A DNA stretch of 64,000 bases from Deltaproteobacteria bacterium. Lineage in GTDB: Bacteria; Myxococcota_A; Polyangia; Polyangiales; Ga0077539. The notes under the pieces are model-generated. The model had not been told where the DNA came from and searched no databases. It saw only the letters and a list, made by a program, of their open reading frames with translations. The stretch covers positions 186,001-250,000 of the forward strand of contig JAUXYJ010000105.1 in assembly GCA_030694465.1 (NCBI GenBank), written 5' to 3'. The first letter of the stretch is position 1, and each line of letters opens with the position of its first letter. Position numbers and translations under genes: made by a program. This document shows, one piece after another, positions 26,143 to 33,534 of the stretch.

Positions 26143-27504
26143 TCAGCGGCGGCGTCTGGGGGGCCTACGAGGGCCGCTGGGGGCTCGTCGCGGGCGTACA
26201 CGCGTCGCGGGAACCCACTCGTCCCATTCGCTCCCAAAGCCGTCGTAGTGGACGAGCTGCGCGGTGCCGTCGGCGCGCAGCGCGGTGGCGGCGTACCACT
26301 GGCCGTTCCACTCGACCTCGAGGTTGCCGCCTTGCCCGGCGACTGGAGCTTGAGCGCGGGGGCGGATGCGCGTTGAGGCAACCCACTCGTCCCACGAGGC
26401 CTCGTAGTTGTCGTAGTGAATGCGATGAATCCCTGTGTTTTCTTCGAGAACCGTGGCTGGATACCACCGAGCGTTCCACTCGACCTCGACCTGAGCGCGC
26501 GGTGCGAATCGTCTCGGCGCGAAGGGACGAAGTCGATCTGCCGTGACGACCTCGTCGCTTGAGCTCGGAAACCCGACGTAGTGCACCAAAGTGTTCTGGC
26601 CATCTTGGCTGATGATTTGCGCGCGAAACCACTGACCTTGCCAGCGCACCTCGACCTGCTCTCCGCGCCGTGGTTGCTGGGTGGCTTGCGCGGGACCGAG
26701 CAGATAATTGCTCGAGAACGCGCCGCTGTTTGAGTACGACGCGAGCTGTTGCTCGACGAAGGCCATCTGTGACCTCGTAAATTGCTGCAAATCACCAAGC
26801 GAAATTCGCCGGTTGCGGTCGACATCGCAGATGGATTCTCCCGAGAGCGCGGCGATCACGCACTCGGTGAAGGTCCAGTTTCCGGTGCTCAAGACGCTCG
26901 CGAGTGAAGACGTGAGGGTGGTGATGCTGTGCTGTGCGCGGTTGCGACGTTGCACCAGCTCGGTCAACGCACCTGAGTAACAGCAGTCCGCCATGAGCCA
27001 CGCGCTGCCCGCAAAGCGCGTGCTGGTGACCCCTTCGACCAGGGTCTCGATGTCCCACGCTGAGGTTGGGAGCGCGGCTGGGTCTGCGTCGTAGGGCATG
27101 AAGTAGGTCTTGCCGTCTGCTGTGCGCGCGCCGTGCCCTGCGTAGTAAACGAGCAGCGTTTCGTCTGGGCGAGTGCTCGCGAGGCTACGCGCGAGTGCGG
27201 TGCGAATAGCAGCCTGCGTGGCGTCTTGATCACGCAAGAACGTGATGTTTGCGCGTGGCACTCCGCGTCGCACAAGCTGCTCGACGAGCGCCGCGTCCTT
27301 GCGATCCGTCGCAGGAAATCCATGCAATTGTGAGCTCTGCCATTGCAACACACCCACCACGAGTGCGCGGGTCTTCGTCGGGTTGAACCCAGGTTCTGCC
27401 CGGACGAATCCTCGTAGCGCGTGAGCCCCGCGGCCGTACAGCCACGCAGAGCCCAATGCCAAGCCACCCAGAGCCATTCTACGAGTCCATTTGCTGTTAC
27501 TCAT
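26143..27504 (-). CDS. Caspase-like (peptidase C14) exported protein with three Tudor-like repeats
   Basis: A 453-residue protein from ATG 27504, with GGAGG 8 nt upstream. The N-terminus (WTRRMALGGLALGSAWL) looks like a Tat or twin-Arg-like signal. A caspase p20-type domain follows: RALVVGVLQW, catalytic His124 in YYAGHGA and catalytic Cys175 in MADCCYSG (compare metacaspase DSCHSG). An EF-hand-like DVDRNRRISLGDL lies near residue 228. The C-terminal half has three ~46-residue repeats (about 281-328, 337-382 and 394-438) with signature VEVEWNGQWYAA, then HYDGF and WDEWV, resembling Tudor/Agenet or MBT barrels. Substrate and role are unknown. It is 32 bp downstream of the Cys-rich lipoprotein gene and likely co-transcribed. 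Confidence 0.85.
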   Translation of the reverse strand: MSNSKWTRRMALGGLALGSAWLYGRGAHALRGFVRAEPGFNPTKTRALVVGVLQWQSSQLHGFPATDRKDAALVEQLVRRGVPRANITFLRDQDATQAAIRTALARSLASTRPDETLLVYYAGHGARTADGKTYFMPYDADPAALPTSAWDIETLVEGVTSTRFAGSAWLMADCCYSGALTELVQRRNRAQHSITTLTSSLASVLSTGNWTFTECVIAALSGESICDVDRNRRISLGDLQQFTRSQMAFVEQQLASYSNSGAFSSNYLLGPAQATQQPRRGEQVEVRWQGQWFRAQIISQDGQNTLVHYVGFPSSSDEVVTADRLRPFAPRRFAPRAQVEVEWNARWYPATVLEENTGIHRIHYDNYEASWDEWVASTRIRPRAQAPVAGQGGNLEVEWNGQWYAATALRADGTAQLVHYDGFGSEWDEWVPATRVRPRRAPSGPRRPPRRRR

Positions 27505-27536
27505 CGCTGATGCCTCCACCGTTTGTGAGCCTTGTT

Positions 27537-28349
27537 TCAGCGCGCAGTCACTTCGAATGTGCGTGTTGTCCCCGCGACGTTGAGCGTCCAAGAGCCTGCA
27601 GCGAGCGCTCCCAAGAGGTGGTCGCTCGTAAAGGGCTGGTTGGGTCTACGCTCGATGGGGTCGCATGCTTCGCAGGTGGTCGTATCGCAGGTCATGGGGG
27701 TGAGTTCGATGGAGCGCCCCGCGACGCGATCGACAAAGCCTACGAGGCTCTCGCAGCACCCACGATGCGTTCCGGTGACGCGGGCCCAGTAGAGCCTCGG
27801 GCCCGACACGCGCAGCTCGTCGGGGCCCACCACCGTGACGTCACCGATGACCATGCTGCGTGATTCACAGGATGTGCTGGAGTTTACCACGCGAACGCTG
27901 CGGCGCTCGGGCTCGCCTTCGACCAAGAGATCGACTCTGGGACCCGAAACCGCTCCCAAAAGCTCACTCGCTGCGTAGCCACGGTCGACGCAATCGCAGT
28001 TTTCGCAGCACGAGCACGCTTGCAGAGAATAGCCTCTGGCCGACGAGATCGGGAGCGGCGCGAGCGTGGGCGTACACGCGCACAGACCCATGCCGCGGCG
28101 GTCTTCGACCGTGAGCCCTAGTGGTTGCCCTGCGAAGAGTACTGAGGGCGCATAGACCGCGGTGGGCGTGAGACGGTAACAACCGTTGACGGGCGGGATC
28201 ACAGGCGTGGTCACGTCGCTTGAGGTGGCGTCAGGTCGAGTGCCTTGGTCTGCCGCGGCGTCTGTCGCTGGCGCTACGGAGTTGCCGCAGGCTTGCGAAG
28301 AAAAAAGCTGAAGAAAGAACAAACCAAGGGCAAGCGATGAGGCCTTCAT
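27537..28349 (-). CDS. Cysteine-rich lipoprotein of unknown function
   Basis: A 270-residue protein from ATG 28349, with a signal peptide MKASSLALGLFFLQLFSSQAC whose final Cys is a probable lipidation site. An Asp/Ala/Thr linker precedes a Cys-rich body containing LCACTPTLAPL, ACSCCENCDC, HRGCCES, and CDTTTCEACDP, giving about sixteen cysteines in the mature part. The protein may be disulfide-bonded or metal-binding. I do not recognise a family. It is upstream of, and on the same strand as, the caspase-like gene and divergent from the OmpA-like gene. Confidence 0.7.
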   Translation of the reverse strand: MKASSLALGLFFLQLFSSQACGNSVAPATDAAADQGTRPDATSSDVTTPVIPPVNGCYRLTPTAVYAPSVLFAGQPLGLTVEDRRGMGLCACTPTLAPLPISSARGYSLQACSCCENCDCVDRGYAASELLGAVSGPRVDLLVEGEPERRSVRVVNSSTSCESRSMVIGDVTVVGPDELRVSGPRLYWARVTGTHRGCCESLVGFVDRVAGRSIELTPMTCDTTTCEACDPIERRPNQPFTSDHLLGALAAGSWTLNVAGTTRTFEVTAR

Positions 28350-28445
28350 GGGGACGAGGTTACGACTTGTTTTGACGAATGTGGCTCGATGCTGGGAGTG
28401 AATCGCGCGCTGAGATACAGTCGCCTCGTGACGATTCGAGAACAT

Positions 28446-29888
28446 ATGCGCGTTGTGCGCGCGACTGGGTTGGCGCTTGTCGCCGGAGCGTTGGTGACCG
28501 TCGCGAGCGCAAACGCCCAGGCGCAGAGCTCGGCTGCGCAGCGATTTAGGCTGCATCTTGAGGGCGGCGCCGGGACAATGTTTGGCGCTTTTCAGCGGCA
28601 AGTCTTGGGCTACAGCCGCTATCACTTTGTGGGTCGCGCGCAGGTCAGCGTCGAGTTTACGAACTACGCATCGCTCCAAGTCGGCGCTTCAACGGGCTGG
28701 TTTTTTGCAGCGCCGTTGATGGGGACGACCCAAGAGCAAGAGGCCGGTCGGATGACGCTGGTGGGCGGAGGCGCGCGGTTTTTTCCGAAGATTTATCGTT
28801 CGCTGAGCGCGCTCGTGGACGTGATGGCGGGGGCTGGTTTGATGCCCAACGGCGTCACCGGCGCGGGCTCTGGGATGCTCACTCGGTTTGCGTTCGACGT
28901 GGGTGTCGGAGCTCACATCGATGTCGCGTCTTTTCTCGCGATCACGCCCATCATTCGCTATCACCACGTGCTGCAAGACGCCGCACAGCGCCCGCGCCCG
29001 GACGCACAATATTGGACCGCGAGCCTTGGCTTTACCTTTCGCATCCCCGAGGGCGAAGCGCAGACCCGGCCCGCAGATGAGCAGCGCGCGATTGACCGCG
29101 GAAACGGCGTCGGTTCAGAGAACAACGACCAAGACAACGACGGCGTCCTCGACTCGCTGGATCAGTGTCCCGATCAGCCTGCCAACGGCAACAACGACCG
29201 CTTGCGCCTAGGCTGCCCAGCGTTTGACTCGGATCGCGACGGCGTCAACGACAACGTCGACCAGTGCCCGCAGGTCGCGCAGGGACCTCAGCCGCATCCG
29301 ACGCGCTCAGGGTGTCCCGATGGCGACAACGACCACGACGGCGTCGGAAACTCAGGCGATCAGTGCGTCGAGCAATTTCAGGGGTTTTTCGCAAACCGGG
29401 CTGCGCCTGGCTGCCCGCCCGCCGACCGCGATCGGGACATGATCCCAGACGACCGAGACACCTGTCCGGACCGCGCAGGCTCTCCCAGCACAAACACGGA
29501 CCGCAACGGATGCGCGGGGATCGTGCGGCTCGAGCAAGACGCCCTCCGCACGACCGAGGCGATCGCATACGCTGCCGACGCAGCGACGCTGGATCCACGC
29601 AGCGAGCGAGTATTGACAGCCCTCAGCGATGCCATCGCGAGTGTGCCCGCGATCCGCAGGATCATCGTGGTGGTCCCTGAGCGCTTGCCTGGAGATACGC
29701 AGGCCTCTGCGACGCTGGCCGAAGAGCGTGGGCGTGATCTTGTGCGGCGCCTCGTGGCCGATGGCATCGACGCCGCGCGCCTTGGGTCGCGCTCTGAGCC
29801 GCTGCCAGAGCCTGTGCGGGGCCGCCGCGCAGAGCCCGCGCGGATCTATCTCTCGATCACGCAGGTGATCTCTCCGCCAGTGCGCTGA
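28446..29888 (+). CDS. OmpA-like outer membrane protein with calcium repeats
   Basis: A 480-residue protein from ATG 28446, with signal peptide ending in ASANAQAQ. The N-terminal ~170 residues alternate as in a small beta-barrel and end in a penultimate-strand-like SLGFTFRIP. The middle has thrombospondin type 3 repeats with paired cysteines (DQDNDGVLDSLDQCP, DSDRDGVNDNVDQCP, DRDRDMIPDDRDTCP). The last ~110 residues match the OmpA C-terminal fold (YAADAATLDPRSERVLTAL and EERGRDLVRRLVADGI). The peptidoglycan-binding GHTDxxG motif is replaced by VPERLPGDTQ, so wall binding may be lost. It is divergent from the lipoprotein-caspase pair. Confidence 0.85.
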   Translation: MRVVRATGLALVAGALVTVASANAQAQSSAAQRFRLHLEGGAGTMFGAFQRQVLGYSRYHFVGRAQVSVEFTNYASLQVGASTGWFFAAPLMGTTQEQEAGRMTLVGGGARFFPKIYRSLSALVDVMAGAGLMPNGVTGAGSGMLTRFAFDVGVGAHIDVASFLAITPIIRYHHVLQDAAQRPRPDAQYWTASLGFTFRIPEGEAQTRPADEQRAIDRGNGVGSENNDQDNDGVLDSLDQCPDQPANGNNDRLRLGCPAFDSDRDGVNDNVDQCPQVAQGPQPHPTRSGCPDGDNDHDGVGNSGDQCVEQFQGFFANRAAPGCPPADRDRDMIPDDRDTCPDRAGSPSTNTDRNGCAGIVRLEQDALRTTEAIAYAADAATLDPRSERVLTALSDAIASVPAIRRIIVVVPERLPGDTQASATLAEERGRDLVRRLVADGIDAARLGSRSEPLPEPVRGRRAEPARIYLSITQVISPPVR

Positions 29889-30187
29889 GTCAACGCCGCG
29901 GGGGCAGTGCTGAAGGGGGCGTGGGACGGTCGTTTGCGTGGGCACGCGGGCAGCGCTGCGTGCGGGTCTCGTGGGGGTCTCGGCCTGCATCCGCAGGTGA
30001 ACAGTGTGACATAATCTGTCACTGTTTACAGTTGTTACATCATCAACAAAACTACAGGGTAAAAGCACATTCTAATGTGTGACATCCAATGTCCTCACGC
30101 TTTTGACGGGCGGTGAGTTCCGACACATCATGGGGTCACTCGATTCGGTCAACGCGCTGATCGAGGCTGCAACGGAGGACCCCCTTG
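29889..30187. promoter_or_regulatory. AT-richer regulatory region upstream of the recombination-like operon
   Basis: Bases 30001-30085 are markedly AT-rich compared with their surroundings. GTGACA-TAATC-TGTCAC (30006-30022) is a perfect 6-bp inverted repeat that extends outward as AACA/TGTT with a 2-nt bulge. GTGTGACAT occurs at 30004-30012 and again at 30077-30085, the second copy followed by an imperfect inverted repeat (ATGTCCTCAC). CATAAT (30010-30015) lies inside the palindrome. Such paired operators are typical of phage-type or toxin-antitoxin repressors; no repressor gene is present in the window. An open frame from ATG 30130 runs through the end of this region but has weaker codon bias than the 30188 frame. 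Confidence 0.55.
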
Positions 30188-30382
30188 ATGAACAGCTGGA
30201 TGATTTTGGACAACACGCCTGCGAACGACAACGCGCAAGGGATCGGTTTGACCAGCGCGGGGCGAGGGCGGGTTCGGCTCCGAAGCGAGGGTCCGTGGGT
30301 GAGCGTGTTGGTGTTGTCGCTGCGTCACGCCGTCAACGACGGCCGGCCGCGCGATGACGGACGGCGGCCGGTGTCTCGATGA
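30188..30382 (+). CDS. Small hypothetical protein, first gene of the recombination-like operon
   Basis: A 64-residue protein from ATG 30188, with GGAGG (30174-30178) 9 nt upstream and high GC at third codon positions. The stop overlaps an ATG as ATGA at 30379-30382, in frame with the next small gene. The sequence begins MNSWMILDNTPANDNAQG and ends in an Arg/Asp-rich tail. No family is recognised. A competing frame (30130-30357) overlaps it. Small proteins of this kind are common at the front of phage-derived operons. Confidence 0.4.
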   Translation: MNSWMILDNTPANDNAQGIGLTSAGRGRVRLRSEGPWVSVLVLSLRHAVNDGRPRDDGRRPVSR

Positions 30383-30426
30383 GCAACAAGCCACACCGCA
30401 GTGATCAGACAAGCAAGGAGAGCGCG

Positions 30427-30684
30427 ATGAACGTTGCAGAGCAGGTTGAGCAAGCGGTTGAGATTGTTCGGATGATTCGTGAGGAATTTGCCTCGAACGA
30501 CGCGTCGAACAGGACCAACGCGTTGGTCCTTGATTCTCTCCCTGTGAACGATGTCATCGTGATCGAGGGAAGTGACGACATGGACGCATTGCTCAGCGCG
30601 GACAGTGAATTTGCAGCCCGTTGCGACGCCGCGCGCGACGCGTGGATCAACGCCGTCGAGTGCAGCGAGCCCTTCGACGACTGA
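30427..30684 (+). CDS. Small acidic hypothetical protein
   Basis: An 85-residue, strongly acidic protein from ATG 30427, which has AAGGAG (30415-30420) 6 nt upstream. ATG 30379, overlapping the previous stop, is an alternative start adding 16 residues. The sequence is helical (AEQVEQAVEIVRMIREEF) and ends in ECSEPFDD. Acidity and small size recall phage regulatory or inhibitor proteins, but no homology is evident. It lies 57 bp before the annealase-like gene. Confidence 0.55.
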   Translation: MNVAEQVEQAVEIVRMIREEFASNDASNRTNALVLDSLPVNDVIVIEGSDDMDALLSADSEFAARCDAARDAWINAVECSEPFDD

Positions 30685-30741
30685 GCGCACTCGGAGCAAC
30701 TCTATTTTACCAAGCAAATTTCAGAAGAAAGCGATCAAATC

Positions 30742-31644
30742 ATGAGCGTCAAGTCCATCAAGAAGGTTGAAGCTGTCCAGCCTCTCACCAACGACAATCT
30801 CCTGCAGTTTGACCCCGGAACAACCGCTCGGGTGGTCGAATCCATGGTGCTTCGCGGAGACATCTCGGCCCTCAACCCCGAAGAGCGCGCGCGATTCTAT
30901 GTGCAAATGTGCGAGGCGTTGGGGCTGACCGCCGCGACCCAGCCGTTTGCAATCTTGCGGCTCAACGGCAAAGAGGTGATGTATCCCACGCGAGGGGCGA
31001 CTGACCAGTTGGCAGCGATTCATCGGCTCAATCGCGAAATTGTGGATGGTCCCAAGGTCGTCGATGTGGCGGGGACCAAGATGATCTATGCCGTGTGCAA
31101 GGCGACCCATCCAAACGGTCGGGTTGAGACCGCGGTGGCCACGGTGCCTCTCGCGGACCCCATCAACGCCCTCATGAAGTGCGAAACCAAGGCCAAGCGC
31201 CGCGCGACGCTCTCGATCCTCGGGTTGGGCATGCTGGACGAGACCGAAATCGAGACGATCCCTGCGCACATTCGGGGCAGTCACATGGAGGTCCCACTGC
31301 TTGGGGACGGCGTCGCGAATGACAATGGGCCCACGCAAGAAGAGCTCCCATCGGCTTCGCCCGCTGAGCTCCCCGCGGCGATGCAGGCCTTTCATGTCGA
31401 CCTTGAGCAGATCGAGTTGCCCTCCGAATCTGTGTCCATTTGGGTCAAGCACCGCGCCGAAATCGCAGAGCTCGCGCCACCGTTTCGCGAGGCCGCGTGG
31501 AAGGCGCTCTGCGCGCGCACCGAATCTGTCGGTCGCATGAAGAACGCTCGCGTATGGCTCAAGCGCGCCATCGCCGAAGACGACAACCGACGCGCCACCG
31601 CGACGAGCCCCGAGCCCACCGCGAGCGACGAGAACGAGTCTTGA
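30742..31644 (+). CDS. Phage-recombination-like protein (putative ssDNA-annealing or accessory protein)
   Basis: A 300-residue protein whose first 170 residues match, from memory, a protein type frequent in prophages and phage-like elements. Conserved blocks are LNPEERARFYVQMCEALGL (44-62), FAILRLNGKEVMYPTRGATD (69-88, continuing QLAAIH), ATHPNGRVETAVATVPLADP and MKCETKAKRRATLSILGLG followed by MLDETE. The block ending in ETKAKRRATLSI..GLGMLDE is especially diagnostic. Such genes often sit beside phage nucleases. The C-terminal ~110 residues are more variable (ANDNGPTQEELPSASPAEL). The biochemical role is not certain; single-strand annealing or binding is the most likely given the nuclease next door. 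Confidence 0.65.
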   Translation: MSVKSIKKVEAVQPLTNDNLLQFDPGTTARVVESMVLRGDISALNPEERARFYVQMCEALGLTAATQPFAILRLNGKEVMYPTRGATDQLAAIHRLNREIVDGPKVVDVAGTKMIYAVCKATHPNGRVETAVATVPLADPINALMKCETKAKRRATLSILGLGMLDETEIETIPAHIRGSHMEVPLLGDGVANDNGPTQEELPSASPAELPAAMQAFHVDLEQIELPSESVSIWVKHRAEIAELAPPFREAAWKALCARTESVGRMKNARVWLKRAIAEDDNRRATATSPEPTASDENES

Positions 31645-31712
31645 GAGCGGTGCCCTGGGGGGCTGACTACGCGCGGAGGAAGGCTCGCGCGCTGCGTGCA
31701 AACAACGCGTGA

Positions 31713-32900
31713 ATGCGCGAGCGATTCGGCGGTCTGACCGTGGCGATGCTATACAGTCAGCTCAGACTGCCCATCGCCCTCATGTCCGACACGTTGCACA
31801 ATCAAGACCCACCGACCGCGCTGCATGCGCAACATCCAGAGCTCTTTCGCGCGTTTGTCGCGATCGCGTTGAGCCGTGGATCGCGCAAAGGGACATGGGA
31901 GCTGCTGCAGGCGAGGGGGCTGACCGAGCTCTCGCTCAAGAGCTTTTATGCGAGCATTCGGCGAGAGACGCTTGAGCAAGCCATTGAGATTTGCTTTGTA
32001 GAATCACAGCTCGAAAACATCCGAGAGCTCGTCGCGAACCCTCCACCGCGGCCTCCTCGTCGGGTCGCGGTTTCGTCGCTGGCAAACCAATATTACTGCG
32101 AGATGCAGGTGCATCTTGGGACGCTCCACGATGTGCGGGTGACGAGCGCAGAGCTGGTCGCGGGGAGTGAAGGTCATGCGCGCTTAGAAGCCGAAGCCGA
32201 GCCCATCACCGAAGAAGAGGTCTCGCGGCGGATGGAGTCTGGCGAGGCGATGGGGCTTGTGGAGATGGGCTTGTCTGGCGAAGTCCATGGTGTGCCATTG
32301 ATCGGTCGCGCAGATCGAGTTCAGCTCGAAGGTTCGCGCGCGAAGTTGCTTCTCGAGTGGAAATTCAGCGGGCGTCGTGAGCTCTACGCGACGCACGTCG
32401 TGCAGGTCGAGACCTACGGGCAGCTCTTGGAAGAGAGTGGCTTTGCCATTGATGAATTGGTCCATGCGGTCGCGGTGATTCCGCGCGGAGGCCCGAGGCC
32501 CGAGGGCATGGCCGAGCTGATGGCTGCGCGTGCGCGCGACATCGCGTCTGCAGCGCCGTGGGCCGCGCGAGACATCGTCGAGAGCGAGAACATGCCAGAT
32601 CCGCTGCGGGGTTTGGCGGTGCGAAGGCTCGACGCAAACGCGTTTACGCTCTTCGTGTTTCCGCACGATCCCAACGCCGCGCGGCGTGACGTTGGTTGGC
32701 CCCTCAAATACTGGAAACGCGAGCGTTCTCCCACGCGGACTACGTTTTCGTCGCGCTGTCGTGCGTGCCCCTTCAACGCCGCTGCGCTCTGTGAAGTCGC
32801 GCTCGCGCCCGCGGATGGTCGTTATCAATCCAGCCGCGTGATCGCGCGCGAAGGGCGCACGATTCACCTGCTGGTGCACAACTCGACACCGCGTCGTTAG
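31713..32900 (+). CDS. Cas4-like Fe-S PD-(D/E)XK nuclease
   Basis: A 395-residue protein from ATG 31713 (an in-frame stop lies directly upstream, and there is no strong ribosome site). After a ~110-residue N-terminal helical region comes a Cas4/AddB-type nuclease. It has Cys129 in NQYYCEMQVHLG, His155 in GSEGHARLE, Asp201 in IGRADRVQ, Glu215 and Lys217 in LLLEWKFSG, and the QVETYGQLL motif (Gln231, Tyr235). The trailing cysteines are Cys349, Cys352 and Cys360 in CRACPFNAAALC. One Cys before and three after the catalytic core is the 4Fe-4S arrangement of Cas4, Dna2 and AddB. No CRISPR repeats or other cas genes are present. It follows the annealase-like gene by 68 bp and converges on the next gene with overlapping stops. 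Confidence 0.82.
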   Translation: MRERFGGLTVAMLYSQLRLPIALMSDTLHNQDPPTALHAQHPELFRAFVAIALSRGSRKGTWELLQARGLTELSLKSFYASIRRETLEQAIEICFVESQLENIRELVANPPPRPPRRVAVSSLANQYYCEMQVHLGTLHDVRVTSAELVAGSEGHARLEAEAEPITEEEVSRRMESGEAMGLVEMGLSGEVHGVPLIGRADRVQLEGSRAKLLLEWKFSGRRELYATHVVQVETYGQLLEESGFAIDELVHAVAVIPRGGPRPEGMAELMAARARDIASAAPWAARDIVESENMPDPLRGLAVRRLDANAFTLFVFPHDPNAARRDVGWPLKYWKRERSPTRTTFSSRCRACPFNAAALCEVALAPADGRYQSSRVIAREGRTIHLLVHNSTPRR

Positions 32901-33487
32901 CCTGCTTTTTTGCTGCGCGATTGCGACAGCCCCCGCTCAACCGCCAGCGTCAGAACTTCTGCGACCCAGTGAGTGAGCGCAGGAGGATCGAGCAGACCGG
33001 TCTTAAACGGTGTCGCCAAGACCTTGTGCTGTGGGCCCTCGAGCGAAATCTGGCTCTGCGTGTGTCTGATGGCGACCACCTCTTGGGGGTCTGTCGTCGA
33101 GGTCATCACAGACCGCCGCCCGAGCCACCGTAGGGTCGTCAGAGAGCCGTCGGACCAGCGAAACTCGGTGCTGCCGTAGAGCGCGCGAAAGAAAGTCACC
33201 GCGCAGCCCAGGGTCAGCCCGTCAAAGAGCCAGGGCATGATGCGCAGCCGCAGTGGATACCCTGGGACGTGTGCGCTCGCGACGTGACCCAAAATGGCCA
33301 GCGCGGTGAACGTGACCGCGAAGAACCCCAAGAACCAGGGGACTTCGTCGCGCACACACAGAGACGCTTGGGTGAGCACGGCGCGGTCGGTAGGACAGCG
33401 TTTTCTCAGCGAAATCTCAGTATCGTCGAGGAGCGCGGGGTCCAAGCGTGCTCGGATCGCGATGCGAACGTGGTTCTGTGATCCCAT
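32897..33487 (-). CDS. Hypothetical membrane protein
   Basis: A 196-residue protein with two hydrophobic helices, about residues 50-72 (VPWFLGFFAVTFTALAILG) and 84-103 (MPWLFDGLTLGCAVTFF). These are flanked by an N-terminal Arg-rich region and a C-terminal soluble domain beginning STEFRWSDGSLTTLRW. The C-terminal region resembles small PH-like membrane-associated domains only loosely, so no family is assigned. Its stop codon overlaps the stop of the convergent Cas4-like gene (TTAG, 32897-32900). Confidence 0.65.
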   Translation of the reverse strand: MGSQNHVRIAIRARLDPALLDDTEISLRKRCPTDRAVLTQASLCVRDEVPWFLGFFAVTFTALAILGHVASAHVPGYPLRLRIMPWLFDGLTLGCAVTFFRALYGSTEFRWSDGSLTTLRWLGRRSVMTSTTDPQEVVAIRHTQSQISLEGPQHKVLATPFKTGLLDPPALTHWVAEVLTLAVERGLSQSRSKKAG

Positions 33488-33534
33488 GAGGGCTAAGAGC
33501 TCACTGCGCGTGGATGGTTGCGTACGCGTTGGGC

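Noticed and set aside
31713-32900. CRISPR-Cas locus suggested by the Cas4-like nuclease
   Set aside because: I see no direct-repeat/spacer array and no cas1, cas2 or effector gene anywhere in the window.
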